Assembly (NCBI GenBank): GCA_949710005.1
Contig: OX453285.1
Coordinates: forward strand, 4,908,632-4,972,631
Source of the DNA: Ricordea florida
Lineage: Eukaryota > Cnidaria > Anthozoa > Corallimorpharia > Ricordeidae
Length of the DNA: 64,000 nucleotides
Reading direction: 5' to 3'
In this document: in pieces, positions 16,913-31,700 of the stretch
How positions within the stretch are numbered: the first letter of the stretch is position 1
Layout of the letters: every line of letters starts with the position of its first letter
The notes under the pieces: generated by a model
What the model saw: the letters and a program-made list of their open reading frames with translations, nothing else
Databases searched by the model: none
Told to the model about the DNA's origin: nothing
Position numbers and translations under genes: made by a program

Positions 16913-16984
16913 GGCCTGAAATGGATTCGAACCCATGACCTCAGCGATGCCGGTGCAGTGCTCTACCAACGGAGCTATCAAGCC
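16913..16984 (-). repeat. tRNA-like SINE head
   Basis: The minus strand folds with a 7-bp acceptor stem (GGCTTGA / TCAGGCC), a D-stem (GCTC/GAGC) and a B-box-like GGGTTCGAATCC. The anticodon stem is poorly paired and position 33 is not T, so it is a tRNA-derived SINE. A related copy in opposite orientation is at 41677-41748, with the same adjoining CAGCTCCCAGTT. Confidence 0.6.
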
Positions 16985-17353
16985 AACTGGGAGCTGGTCA
17001 TGTTGTGGGTCCGTAATACACCTGTAGATGGAGAGGTCGTAGATGGAGAGGTCCTTAACGGAGAGGTCGCCCCGTGGAATAGAAGTGTGTTACGGACGTT
17101 CACGCATTTTTGTCGATCGCAACGATTTTGTCCCTAAATACTGACCTAAAAATTCTATAGTGCTCACTCGTACTTAGGAAATTCTTAGTAAACTGCCATT
17201 CGTGTTCGTATCAGTTTACTAAGGAACACAAGCGCGTCATTTCCGGTCTCTGTAATGCACACTCCGCGCGGCTAATGAGATTCCAGAGTTTCAAATGAAG
17301 TATGACCATTACCGAGTTAAATTTTTCTTGTTGTGTTTTTTTTTCCTGCGCAG

Positions 17354-17493
17354 AAAGGGGAGCGTTATTGCCAATTTCAACGTCAGTTATTACGCGATAG
17401 ATTCGCTTCAGATTGTTTTGATTCAGGAGGAGCTGACCGGTGGAACTCTGGGACAGATGACGGCTCAGCTAATGAATATCTCAAGTGGCAAAG
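17354..17493 (+). CDS. Receptor exon: second half of SEA domain
   Basis: It follows a T-rich tract and CAG acceptor. [13 protein letters not shown] matches the conserved strand of SEA domains (RxGSVxxxFxVxY); the rest covers the final helix/strand. It enters with one base completing a codon and leaves in phase 1 at a GTGGGT donor. SEA domains are extracellular and often autoproteolysed, but the cleavage loop is in a missing upstream exon or absent. Confidence 0.72.
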
Positions 17494-20400
17494 GTGGGTT
17501 GGTCTCCCCCGTTTTTAGATTGAAAATATACATCCCTCAGGGGGGGACGTTATAAATAATCTGAACATAAAAAGATGACCGTGTTTGTTAGGGGGAGAAC
17601 TTTCAGTATTGTCCATCAACCCATGCTCCTTACCTCCTCCCCCCTAAAACACCTGCAGACCCACTTAAATGCGAAGGAAGAGTACAAACTAAATTTACGT
17701 AGAAAGAGGTAAAAGGAATTCTGTACACTCAGTTGCTGGAAGATTCTCAGCTTACAAAAAATGCCTTGTTTGTATAAGCGTTCCATTTTCTGTACGAACT
17801 GCCGAAGTCTTACCTCTGATTATTGATATCGCATGGCAACATCACCTGGCAATTCTAAGACAAAAATTTGACCATACCATTTCACCGATTTCCAAAGATT
17901 CCATGGGGCCATTAACGTTTTTGCACAGTTCATAAGAGCAAAAATCTAAGATGCAAAGAGCTGAAAAATCTGCTTACTACTACGCTCCATAATCCCGTGT
18001 AACTCCTGAATCAAATTGCACACATTGGTTCGACAGAAGGTGATAAAGGCAACGCTATAGCGACAAAGGGATCGTTCATTTTTTTATGAGGGAGGGTTGG
18101 TGGTGGCTGGTGTGATTCGGGAAGCACCATTTAAGAATTGCATGAACCCCGTCAGGTTGCCAATTTTTTTTTACATGACCCCCCCCCCCCCACCCCAATC
18201 AAAAGAAAGAGAAGTCAATTTCGGATTAAAACATCATGACACAAAAGTATTGCTAAAATATTTCACGTGACCCCCCCTTTTCCCTAATTTTTTTCCGCCA
18301 CCAAATCCCACCACCACCAGCCCCCCTCCGTCGTAAGGAACTAACGGTCCCTAAAGGAGTTTAGTATATGTTTTGTAATACTTCGCAATTTTTATCGTTT
18401 TCCCTGAAATGTGGGTGTGTTTAAAATGACGTCTGGTATATCTAAGTGAAAGATTTCTGTTTCGTTCTTCGACCACTATTGAAATCTCTTTTTTAAATTT
18501 CCAGTACCAAACAAAGCTCCCGTTATCCTGTTATCGCAGAGTTACAGTTCCACGGAGCTTTATCTCAAGTGGTCTTTAATCAAGAAGACAAGTGGATATC
18601 CAGTCTTGGGTTACACCGTTGTATACAAGGAAGTCGGCCAAAAGTTCAAAGCGGATCAATTGAAATCAGTGTCGGAAGCCACACAAGAAACCGTGTTGGA
18701 TGACTTAAAGAAGTTCACAAACTATTCTCTTCGTGTTTTCGCCTTTAACAAAAATGGGAATGGGATCTCCAGTGATCCTGTTACCTTGGCAACCCAGGAA
18801 GACGGTAAGTATGGATGAGTTTACGTGGCCAAAATTATGATAAAATCTCAAGCTCGCGGAACCGGCATATAATTGATGGTAGGCCACCATATAGTCAGTT
18901 TACAGGGGTATACAAGGGTTATACAGGGATGTACCTTTGTAAACCTTTGTATACCCCTGTAAAAACTATATTTGGTGACAATATGGTGGCCTACCATGAA
19001 TCATATGCCGCGGTGCCAGTCATATGATAAAGGGCCTTAACTCTTTTACCTCAATCTCCAGTTCCCAGCCGACCGCCTCCAAACAGCAATATCCAATCAA
19101 CGAGCTCCAGCAGCATTGGCGTTTCGTGGGAGCCAATCAGCGAAGCGTATGTCCATGGAATCCTGCTGGGGTATCAGATACAATATGCAAAAGCGCATGA
19201 GATACTTATCTCCTGGAATACAATCAGAGTTGGTCCTAACATCACTGAGTACCGTTTAACAGATCTCTCATACTACATGAGATACGAAGTAGAAATATGT
19301 GCGTTGACGGTTAAAGGTTGTGGGGTGACTCATGCCGCGACGGTATACACGTTTGGAAGTGGTGAGATACTCTGTAGTTACAGATTAGGAAAACCAAGTC
19401 GCATACCATCACAAATCCTGCAATCTGATTGGCTTGCGTACTATTCTCTGATAAATAAGGATCAGCAAAAACGATCGCGCTTGGAAGAAAACAATGTGTT
19501 TAAAAAGTTAAAGAATCAGTAAATATTGGCACAAAATTGACGGTAGTGCTTTGATTTCTACCACTCTGCCTCGTTTTCCAAGGGGCAAGCAGTCAACTCG
19601 GTGCTTTGCGCCTCGCTCACTACTGACTTCTAGTCTAACTGTTAACTGTTTAGCGCTTCAATAAACAACTAGGGACAGTATCAAAGCAAGTTTACAGGCG
19701 TTTGGTCAAACATGCTAATCGCTAATGAATTAAGGCGAAGAGCCGTAGGCAGTGGCTAGGGAGTTGGTTTTAAGATTTGGAGACCCGGGGCTGCAAGTTA
19801 AGTGATAACATGGTAAATTAAAAGAACTTTTTAACTTATTATAACTTGTTGGATTAGGAGAGGGGTGGGTGCACAGTTGCCTAGATACTTCCATTGATCC
19901 TAAATATGTTTCCCACCCCAAAAAACCCGAGTCTACGACCGTCTATCTACACCCAGGTTTATAAATTGGTATTTGCAAAAAAAAAAAAAACACAATGAGG
20001 GTATCCCGAGATTTCACAAGCAATAATGCTAGGTGCTTAATTTTTTTTATAATTTATACTCTTTATTGACAAAAGAAGAAAAAAATTTTTTTTTTCAACA
20101 CATACAAAAAAACAAAATTTCTGATTACTACACTAATTACACTTTAAATAGGAGAAATAAATTATATCACATGGAAAATTAAAACTAACATGCATCAATA
20201 GAGACAAAACCGGAGTATCTAAACTTAACTACTTACAAAAAAAAATGCCGAGTAAGCAGCCCCAAGCTATGGCCGTACGAGCCACATGGCTCATGCGCGC
20301 ATTTTAATTTTAAAACTTCTAACCAAACGTCAAAAAAGACATCGATTGTCTCTTTGACGCCAACGGAAACATGCCAAATTAAACACTTTTGGAAGAGAAG

Positions 20401-22165
20401 CAAAGACATGTCTTTGTCGGGCAATTTAGCAAGACACAACATTGTATCTATATGTAACTCATTGAATTTGTTTATGGCAATATCAATAACAATAAAAAAG
20501 ACACAATTAATATTCCACCGAAATGTTGCCGAGTTCTTTAACAGCCTGAAACACGGTTTCTTAGTCATATTATCACTTATGGGAGCCGATCATTCTAGTG
20601 ATGGGCTCCTTCATTGGTAAATTTAAAATCACTTGGACAGACAGTGCTATCTATATTTAGTATAAATACTCAGGTGACTATTAAAAATCGCGCGCTTTGA
20701 TTGGTTCGCTATCTCGGATTATCAGCCGATAATCACCTCGAAGAACAAAATGGCTGCGAGTCGTTGGCGCGCTTTTGATGAAAATGTTTTCGTGTTGTAC
20801 AATGCTTTTTCTTTTCTTTTTTTTTGAAATAATCACCTTTGTATTTATACTAAAACAATTATTCGCCTCAGGCTCAGTGATTATCGGTGAATACTCACCT
20901 CGACTTCGTCTCGGTAAATATTCACCGATAATCACTTCGCCTTCGGTGAATAATTGGAAAATACTGCGTTTTGTCTTCACCAGTTCCAACCAAACCTCCT
21001 CAGTATCTGACGGCCACAAACTATTCATCGGAATCAAGCATTGATCTAAGCTGGAATCCAGTCCCTGTCGGTCATGCCAATGGCCTTCTGATTGGTTACG
21101 ATGTAAGCTACCAAATAATTCAAACCGCTGACAAACCAGTGCATCACGCAAAAGAACACGTAATCACGGTTGCTCCTGGCGAATTATGGGTTACCATTCC
21201 ACCACCAGGAAACCAGCCCTTGCAAACTTACTCTAGGTACCGACTTCGAGTGGCTGCACGCACACAGAAAGGAAGAGGGCCGTATACTGAATATGTGTTT
21301 GCAGGTAATGTTATGAAAAATAACAACAATAACAATAACAATAACAATGACAATGATAATGAAAATGACAATGATAATGACAATGACAATGACAGTGATA
21401 ATGATAATGACAATGATAATGATAATGACAATGACAATGACAATGATAATGATAATGACAATGACAATGATTATGACAATGACAATGATAATGACAATGA
21501 CAATGATAATGACAATGACAACGATAATGACAATGACAATGACAATGACAATGCTAATGATAATGACAATGATAATGACAATAACAATGACAATGATAAT
21601 GACAATGACAATGACAATGACAATGACAATGATAATGATAATGATAATGATAATAACAATGATAACGACAATGATAATGATAATGACAATGATAATGACA
21701 ATGACAATGACAGTGATAATGATAATGATAATGACAATGACAATGATAATGATAATGACAATGATAATGACAATAACAATGACAATGATAATGATAATGA
21801 CAATGACAATGATAATGACAATGATAATGATAATGATAATAACAATGATAACGACAATAATAATGATAATGACAATAACAATGACAATAACAAAGACAAT
21901 AACAAAGACAATGACAATGACAATGACAATGACAATAACAATGACAATGACAATGATAATGACAATGACAATGGTAATGATAATAACAAAGATAATGACA
22001 ATGATAATGACAATAACAATGACAATGACAATGACAATGACAATGACAATGACAATGATAATGACAATGACGATGACAAGAATAATAACAATGATAATGA
22101 TAATGATAATGATAATAACAATGACAATGATAATGACAATGACAATGACAATGATAATGACAATG

Positions 22166-22196
<31 letters not shown>

Positions 22197-22751
22197 CAAT
22201 GATAACGACAATGATAATGATAATGACAATAACAATGACAATAACAAAGACAATAACAAAGATAATGACAATGACAGTGACAATAACAATGACAATGACA
22301 ATGACAATGACAATGATAATGATAATGATAATAACAATGATAATGACAATGATAATGACAATGACAATGACAATGACAATGGCAATGGCAATGACAATGA
22401 TAATGACAATGACAATAACAATGACAATGATAATGATAATAACAATAATTATAGTACGAGTAAAAGAAGACGAAAAAGTAGAGAAACACCAATATCTCGC
22501 GAGAAAGTTTGAAAAATGTGGAGTGTAAGGACAAGAGTGATACCCATAGTGGTTGGGGCATTGGGAACAACATCGCTGAGGTTAGAAAAAAATCTGATGA
22601 CCATTGGTGTGGATACATAGACTGAACTGATTCAGAGATCTGCACTATTGGGGATGGCAATGAGTGTTAGAAAAGCGCTGGTCGTTGCCTTGAGGCAATG
22701 AAAACCAGAGTTAACACCTTTTATCTTTGAGTATAGCGCATAATAATAATA

Positions 22752-22782
<31 letters not shown>

Positions 22783-25700
22783 ATATGATATAGATAATAA
22801 TATTCAAGAATTAGGAGCCGACAATATAAAACGATTATTTTTGTAAAGTCAAGCTGCACAACTAACCGTCATGTGACATAGCCGAAGGACTACATCCATA
22901 CATCAGAGCGTTACTTGGATAATTCGGAAGTGCATTTATTCTTGCTCAATATCATTTGCATGCTTCTTGGACACGCTTCAAATAAGGGTAACGATGAAAT
23001 AATTCTCATATAACGATGATATATCACTCATATAACAATGATATATCGCTCATATAACGATGATATATCACTCATATAACGATGATATATCGCTCATATA
23101 ACGATGATATATCTCTTATATAACAACGATATATCGCTCATATAACGATGATATATTGCTCATATAACGACGAGTGGCATGATCAACTTTTCTTGTTTGT
23201 TCGCCAGAAACCTGCTGGTGCCCAAAAACTCTATACACAAACTACTGGTCCAATTCACCATATCTTAAGCTGGACGACGACCGACAACTTAAAGGAATCT
23301 TTGGTAAAGTTATTATAGAAATGGTCCACACAGCTTGCGGATTCTGCGACGGTCACGGAGAGACAGTAATAGAACTCGAGACAAATGGAAAAGGCGGTAA
23401 CGCTGTAAAGAAAACCGCTCTTGAAGTGTTGCGTGACATCGATGACGTTCCGCAACTAAGCTTTCCCATATACGGAAACAAGTACATCACTAAATATTTG
23501 GGAGGTTATGCCTATATCAACCTAGTGGAGTCCCCTGGGGTGGCGTTTATTGCAGTCACTAAGCCCCCTGGAAAAGTAGCAATGAACATGATAAATGCAA
23601 TATGGAATTGCATGCCAATGGTAATTTTGTCAGCCTGCATGGCATATATTGCTGGATTCATAATATGGATGCTTGTAAGTAATGACAAGAAAATGGTTAA
23701 ATCAAACGAGTTGATTAAGTAAGTTTTACCACCGTAAGGTAAAAAGGAGGTGCTAACGGTGGTATAACTTACTTAATCAACTCGTTTGATTTACCCATTT
23801 TCTTGTGTTTCAACTTCCCACCGACTCAGCACCAGTTTCTTTAGAAAATATCCCCACAATACTTGTAAGTAATGGTTACTTTGGACTAAGGGTTGGAGGT
23901 TGGTACTTAGTTGGCCCGTGCATGGACTGTGCTAAAGATCATTCCCAAATAGCAACAGCTTGACACCTTCGAACGACAAATCTCTCCTTTTATTTTAAAA
24001 CCAACATCTTTGGGAAAATCATGGGCTCCTGGTAAAATTTACTACCTGGCGGTGCGTTGCTTTGGTATGTTGGATTTGTGATTGGAGATCACACGGATCA
24101 TGAAGCACCAAAGGAACCGATGAATTCCTCTCTACAGTAGATTTATCGGCTCCTTTAAAGCGCCATGGTCTTATCCACATCCGGATAACACTAAAGGAAC
24201 ACACCCTAAGATTACCTGAACCCAAAGAGTCTTAAACACCTCCATATAGAGCGTATGCATATGATGTCACAGCAGCCATGTTGGTGTCCTTAAACAAAGG
24301 AAGGCGGCCATGTTGGTGTTCCAAATTGATCCTTTCGGAATTATGTTATATTTTTAGGCAAGCATCTTTTTTTCCCTTAAAAACATGGTCGCTGATCAAG
24401 TGAGCGAATAAACTCTGTAGTTTAAACCCAGAGTAGTCCCCTGTCGTTCCCTCCCCAACAGGATTTGCGAAAACTGAGAACAAATCGAACATTTACCTTA
24501 AATATGGTTCCATTAATGAGCTCCCGCTTTGACACATATAAAGGCCCTAAAAAATGATGTACATGTGATCAATGCAGGTCTTCATTTCTTAATCGGCTGC
24601 TCCGAGTCGGGAACATCTCTAAGTCCAACACAACAAAGGAAAATCTTAGTTACATAGGCACTTCAAGTGAACGCACGATTCCCCTCACACTTTTCTAGTA
24701 ATTTCGAAGCTGCAAGCTGTGAACTTTTGCCGCAACAATCAAGGTTTCCGTAACTCTAATTCACTGAGCTATCTTCCTTTCCCGGTGTACAGGACACAAG
24801 ATTCAATCCAGCAAACTTTCCAAATAGTTTTAGAAAAGGTCTCGGTGAGGGATTCTGGTGGTCTTTCATCTCCATGACAACAGTAGGGTAAGTAAAACAA
24901 CTTACAACACTATCAAGATACAGGTTGTTCAATGGTACTAGTAGTACTAATTAATGGTCAAACTAAAACGCACTTGTTTGTGGAGTTCGATCGTCTTCCA
25001 CTCAGGTTGAAGAAACGTCAGTCAACGTGATCAACGACACTCCTTTCTAGAACTACACCCGAAAGATCAAGCTCCACAAACAACTACCGAGTCTCCTGGA
25101 CTCAAACAAAACGTACTCTCGACGCTTAACCCTGGATTAGCGCTCAGCCAAAGTTAGGCAGTAAATCACACTTATAACTTCGCTATGGATTTGGGATAGT
25201 TTAGGTTCGAGCCGTAATCATCCAGTTTAACCCTGAATCAGCGCTTGTCCAGGGTCAAACAGCTATAACTCTGAGCACTGGGAAGTTAATCAGCCCCTTT
25301 GTAAGGGGTAAAACAGCAAGAGACTATCAGCACTTAAACATGAGTTCAGGTTAGTCCAGGGTACAGCAGTAAATAAACCTTATAATAACGAGAACCACTA
25401 CGTGGAACTTACCGGGGCCCAGTGGGACACGGGATTGCATAGTTATAGTTAACCTCTCGCACCTCTCACGATGGAAGGTTCACTCAGTGTAGATAAGTCG
25501 CTCTTATTCTCGATACGTTTCATGATGGAAGGTTCACTCTTAAGTGATCGCTCGTAAATTTGTCTCTCCAAATATTCACTCTTAAATTTTCGCTCATAAA
25601 CTAGTGCATCGTAAAGGATGGGGAACAAAAAGCTATAATCTTTCTCTTGATTGTCCTCCATCTCTCGTGCTTTTCAAAATGGCGGATAAGATTTCAATGA

Positions 25701-28700
25701 GCCAGCGAGCAAAAGTAACGAGCCAGCGATATATCTCAGTCAGCGATATATCCCTAACAATGCAACGTTGAAAAAACGACAGAAACCGTCTGCATTCTAT
25801 AACCGGTGCCAGCCTTCGGCTGGGCCCCGGTAATAATAATTACGGTTTTTAGAACGCATTTTGCATTGCCTCAATACGCTTACAATCAATTCTTTTGTTA
25901 ATTAATTACAATCAAACTTTACAAAGTTCGACCACACACTGGGATCTACGTCCCCTACTCTTTTCGTAAATGAACAGTGTTGTGAGATGTTTTAACGTCC
26001 CACAAGAACAGTACTGCGATACGGGGCCTAAAGTTTTTCGTCCTAATCCGAGAAGACTAGAATGTCTAGCCATTTGTAGATGTCATAACAAAGGCAGCAC
26101 ATTCTCCTCAGTTATTTTAAGACCTCGTGTGTTGGTCCGGCTGAGGTTTGAACTCACGACCTCCCGCTCGACAGGCCGGCACTCTACCAACTGTGCTAAG
26201 GTTACAACTAAGCAGTGGATTAGCACTTCTCCAGGATCAAGCAGTAAATAATTCTAAGCAATATGCCCTGAATTAGGATTTTTAAGGGAACAGGTAGTTT
26301 ATAACTTATTAGGGCTTCTCGAGCGTTAAGCAGTAAATAAGTCAGCACATACGTAGCCCTCAATTAGGGTTTATAAAGCGTCCAGCCGTAACTAAAACCC
26401 ACAGCCAGGAGGTTCGTACTCGATAAACAACCACTCAGACTTCTGCGTTCAAACCATTTACAGTTTAGATATTAGTTGGTAACAGTTGATGCCCTCAACC
26501 GTGTATGTTATCATGCATATTTTACCAGATATGGAGACCGTTCACCCGTTTCAATACCCGCAAGAGTTTTTGCCATAATGTGGACCTTAACCGGACTAGT
26601 AATAATATCTATTTTGATTGGTGCCATGGCATCGTCACTCACATACGCAACGGTAGAGAAGGAATTAACACTGTACGGAGCGAAGGTAACCTTTATTGGT
26701 TTAAGCGATGAGACAGTTTAGGACTTGAACTCGGAATAGTATAGAGTGCTTTCACATGACGTCACAGCAGTCATATTGGTGTTCCAAAACAATGAAACGG
26801 CGGCCATGTTGGTGTTCCAAACTAATCCTCTGGGAGTTGAACTTTCTTATATAAAAACTTTCTTTTGTTTCAAAAAATTTGCATGGCTGCTGGCCACGTG
26901 AGTGAAAACGCTCTATTGGAGGGCGGAAGAGGGTGTGTTCAGGGTCTTAGCTATCTCCATCTTAGAAGAAGTAATAATAATAATAACAATAATAACCTTT
27001 ATTTGAGTGTCAACTGTATCTAACACTAACGTACTAACTGGGGACACTGCAAAGCACAAATCAAATCAAATCAAATCATATTGAATTAAATTAAATCAAT
27101 CAAATCAAATCAAATGTTGGTTTTTGTGGAAAGGGGAAAACCGGAGTACCTGAAGAAAAACCTCTCGGAGCAGAGTAGAGTACCAACAAACTCAGCCCGC
27201 ATATGACGCCGGGGCCGGGAATCGAACCGGGCCACATTGGTGGAAGACGAGCGCTCTCACCACTGCGCCAACCCTGCTCCCCTAATGTAACCATGGAAGG
27301 CTACTAAACAGTATTCAGTGTACTGTGGTACTGTTTGTTTTTCTATACCATTGGTTGCAAGTTTTTCATCTCTGGATCAAACCATGCATTGTGACCATTT
27401 TTTAGAAAGCTACTGAACAGTACAAACTGTATTTCAAAACGATTTTGTGTTAGGTGGCTATATTAACCTCTTCATTTAAAATAACAATGCAGTCCATCCC
27501 TTTTTCAAGAAGCGACAAAACATGAGTTTCAGTTACTTGGTCTTTTTCAATTTTCTTTTAAATTTGTACTTATTAAGAACTGCCTTTTTTCATTATTGCA
27601 TTAGATCGGCGCAGTTCAAAATTCCACTGAACACAGGATAGGAATTCTGAAGAATGCAAAAGTAAACGAAGGTAAGGCGCTGTTGCTGTTGTCAATAGAA
27701 GCACATTACTTCTTTACCAAATTACATAATTAATCAATTTTAATACGCGGATTGGCTGGGAGCACGTCAATGAATCCCACGCAGTGCAGAAAGTTGAAAT
27801 CGAGTGCAGAAATTTGAAATTATTATTATTATTTGAAATAACTATTGCACGTACGATGTATGTCATTAACAAGTAATCAAATGACTTTGAGAGCAATTTT
27901 GTATAAATAAGCCAAGACAACAAATTCCACTCGCCATACAAACTCGTGCAATATTTTCCAATATTTACTTGTGCTCATTTATTCCAAACTGCACTCACAA
28001 CCATTTGATTGCCTATACTAATTCAGGAGAGTGTCTGGTACACACTGCTATTGGTCGACGTAATTGCTTTGAATTTGGTTGCAAGGCAGTCAATCCCTTT
28101 CAGTACCTTCGTTATTGTTGTAATATAAATTTATTCGTTTGTTTCACGACCTAGTCACTTTGATGTGGATCGCGAGACCACATAAAGGTTCACTGCGATC
28201 GCAAGTATTGTGGGGGTAGTTACTAAAGAAACTGGTGCTGCTTCGGTGGGGAATTAATTGAAACACAAGAAATTGGGACAATCAAATAAATTGATAAAGA
28301 AAGCTATACCATCGTAAGCAGGGGCATAGCTACGGGAGGGGGGGGGGTTCCTGGGGTGCCCGTGAACCCCCCCTTGGTGAGACTAAATTAGAGTAATTTA
28401 TGTTACGTGGAACTTAATTCATCTATGCAGCTATTTGGTAAGTTTGTCCCCCCCCCCCACCCCCCCACACTCACTGAAAAAAAATTCACGTTTAGTAAAA
28501 CACTGCGTGGATGTCGACATAACAATCTGTTTAGTACCCTGGGTGTGACACAGTGTGTGGCCCCCCCTTTGAAAGATCCTAGCTACGCCCCTGGTAAGGT
28601 AAAAAATGGGGGCTGCTTAAGATTCGAGCGTTAGCTCTTCGTCAGAAAGAATTTTCGAATGATTCACTTACTTTATCAACTTGTTTGATTATCCCAATAT

Positions 28701-31700
28701 TTTGTGTACACTGTGATCAGTCGACACTTTCTAGTCCCGAAGAAGACCAACAGCAAGCTGTGGAAACGTTGCAATCTACATCCGAGAGAATACGCCATTA
28801 GACAAACGAGTAAGTTTCTATTACAATTACATTACACGCAATATGTTCAATTACTTTGGTATTATCATTAGAACGCAAATACGGTAACGTTGATGAACTC
28901 CGAATGGCTCTTGATGGAAGAGAGATTCAAGGAGCTTTGCTAGATACGTACGTAGCGGCAGAACACAAGGAAACACTATTTGATGACAACGTCATTATCA
29001 AGGAGATTCTGGATAGGCCGTTTGGATATGGAATAGTGCTCTCAGGTGACGCAGTCAATGTTGAAAATCGATGTCGGGATTATATCAACATGAAAATAAA
29101 TGAAATAACAAAGACGATTCAGGAGCTCACCAACACGCTAGAGGTAAGAACCCGGGTCCTGTGCAAATAACATTAGCGCTGTGAATCAATAAATTAAAAT
29201 AGTACATGTTGAAATCGATGAATAAGTAAAAAGCTGTATTTTTTCAGCATGTCAGAGCGAAACTCGAAACTGAAAAGGAAATGTTAATTCTCCCAATAGG
29301 ATCCGAGCCTATGATCCTCCGACTGGCATATCAATAGCGCCCGCTCTCCATTGAACCGCGGCGATGGCGGGTTATTACCCAACGCTTATTTACCTCTTGT
29401 AATTAAGCAACACCACTCACTGCGGGTATGAAAGGAGCTTCGCAGCTAACCTTGCCTGATCACCACCAGAGTCTTTTCGAGTTTCCAGTATTTACTTTCA
29501 AATAGCGTTTTGCCATTGCAGTATCCACCGTGCCCCAATGTGCATACAAAAACCACGTTCTCAGAGAAATGAAAGAATTCGGTGAATCGTAACTTTTTAA
29601 GTCAGATTCATTACTTCAATTCAGCTTAGCATCAAACTCTGTCTGATTTCTCCGACTTCTGGGGTGGTTGATGGGCATTGGCTCTGTCAAGTTCTGACAT
29701 GTGGAAAGATGGCATAGCTTGAGCCTGGAAAATTTATGAATGAAGTATTTTTTCAGCACCGTCATTGCCAAACTCAGAGAAAGCAAATCCGAGTCCTTCC
29801 AGTAGGTTCGAACAAACGACACTCTGAGCTACAAAACACTCGTGGTGCAAGGCCATTAAATTAGGTTGATGCGAAAAGCATCCTGTATACTGCTAGGGTT
29901 TAATGGGTTCTTATATTTCTAAAAAGTTCCAACCTGTTTCGTTGGCACACACTTTTGAATGTTTTTCCACCAAAGGGTTGGAGTTGTTGGAACAGTTTGA
30001 GCGGCACTGCTAACACCATTCAATAACCCCAAGAATTTGTGGTAGTTGTTAGATCCGTTTGAACAACACCTCCAACCACATACACAATGCCAGTTTGCAC
30101 TAAAACAAAATACGCTTTTAATTATAAAGCAAAGAGCTCGAATATGCTTTTAATAAATAACCATTTAACTGGCCCTCGCCAAAGCCTTAAAGACAGACTT
30201 TCAATTCCGTAACTGTACGAGTGTTGTACAAGTAGTTTGAAAATAAATTAAAGGAATAAATCAAAGGCATCCTGTGGTGAGCTCGTGGAGTAATATGTTG
30301 GGTTAGGGATCTTATTTTTTGAATTATCACGCGTATAGAGTGGTTTCAAATTCCGTGCAATACACTTTATTGAATTACGATTTCATTTCTTTGTTCTATT
30401 TTGCTACCTTGAACTTAGGACGATCGAAAATCGATAGAATATTTTCTATTGTTTACGCTTGACATCCTGATTCCCTGGCCATCCCGATAGCTCTCCACGA
30501 GCTAAAAATGGCTACATGTCATGTCCTGCTGCACGTTTCCGAACCCGAACTGAACACGCAAAGATCACGTGAGTTCCGAATATTCTATTGTTTACGCCTG
30601 ACTTCGTGATTTCCCCCATCCACCACAATAGCTCTTGAGCTTAACCTCCACGAGCTAAAAACGCGCCGAGTTATATAAACACACGGGAATTTTTAAAAAC
30701 ATGAGAGAAGTGCTTAGGAAGCACGAGCCGTAGGCACTTCTCGAGTGTGCTCGAGAATCTAAGACCCGCTAAACTTAGAACGTTTATTTACTTGGCTACA
30801 ATTAAAGTAAGGCGATCAATAAAATGGGAAGTCGTTCTTCGACATGGTTTCGGCGAAAAAAAAAAGCATTATTATTGAGATTGCACAAGAAGATTTGTGT
30901 GTGATGGAGCATGCGTGCATATGTTGTACTATAATGCACGTGTGACGTAGGCCGCGTGGTTTATGGTGTTTAAACACTACTTATTAACCTAAATGGAGGT
31001 CAATACAGGGAAATCTCGGACCGAGGCCTTGACAGAGCGATAGCGAGGTCAATACGTCAAGGCCGAAGTTTGAGATTTCCTTGTAATGACCGAACGGACG
31101 AGGTTAATAAGTTATTTATCATCTGGCCTTTTTACCACTGGAAAAAAAAAACGGAAAGGTTTTCCAATATCCACTTGCGCAAGCAAGAGGTCATTTGACA
31201 TCATGGTCACTGAACCGAAAAACACCTGACCATGTAATCGACACCAGAAGTGACCGAAGAACTAGTTTCTTTGAAAATGGGATAGCCTTTGTCTACATTA
31301 CCTTGCCCGTTCAGCAGCCAATCAAAGTGCGCGTACTATTGTAGTCATATAATATATAATGCACTCGTCTTGACCAATCAGAGCGTGCGTTACATCTGTT
31401 CCATTTTATAAGGACAGATAATCTATGTTTATCGTTGAAGCCATTCAATCGAGGTGTGATGAACTGGATATACTATCTGTATAAGTTAACTTTTTGAATA
31501 AATTAATAAGCAGCGTAGAAAAGTTTAAGGAAGTAGCTAAACATTGGATCACGTGTCAACCTTTCGTAAATTTAAAGCATTACAAAAGACAATTGTATTA
31601 ACAGAAAAAGTAATTCATTAATGGAGCAGTAAGAATAACTCTGGGTTGATAGTGAACTGTTTTTTCATTCCAGGCACCTGCTGTAAACGCAGACGTGGAT

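Noticed and set aside
16913-16984. Functional tRNA gene
   Set aside because: The acceptor and D stems pair but the anticodon stem does not and position 33 is not T; a related copy exists at 41.7 kb, so it is a SINE head.
20233-20568. 111-residue minus-strand frame in a receptor intron
   Set aside because: No recognised family, lies in repeat-derived intronic sequence, and no splice or promoter evidence.
20971-22528. Long Asn-Asp, Met-Thr/Ile and Leu-Ser/Cys-His open frames on both strands
   Set aside because: They are all frames of the AATGAY hexamer array; only the FN3 exon 20984-21304 at the start is supported by splice sites and domain pattern.
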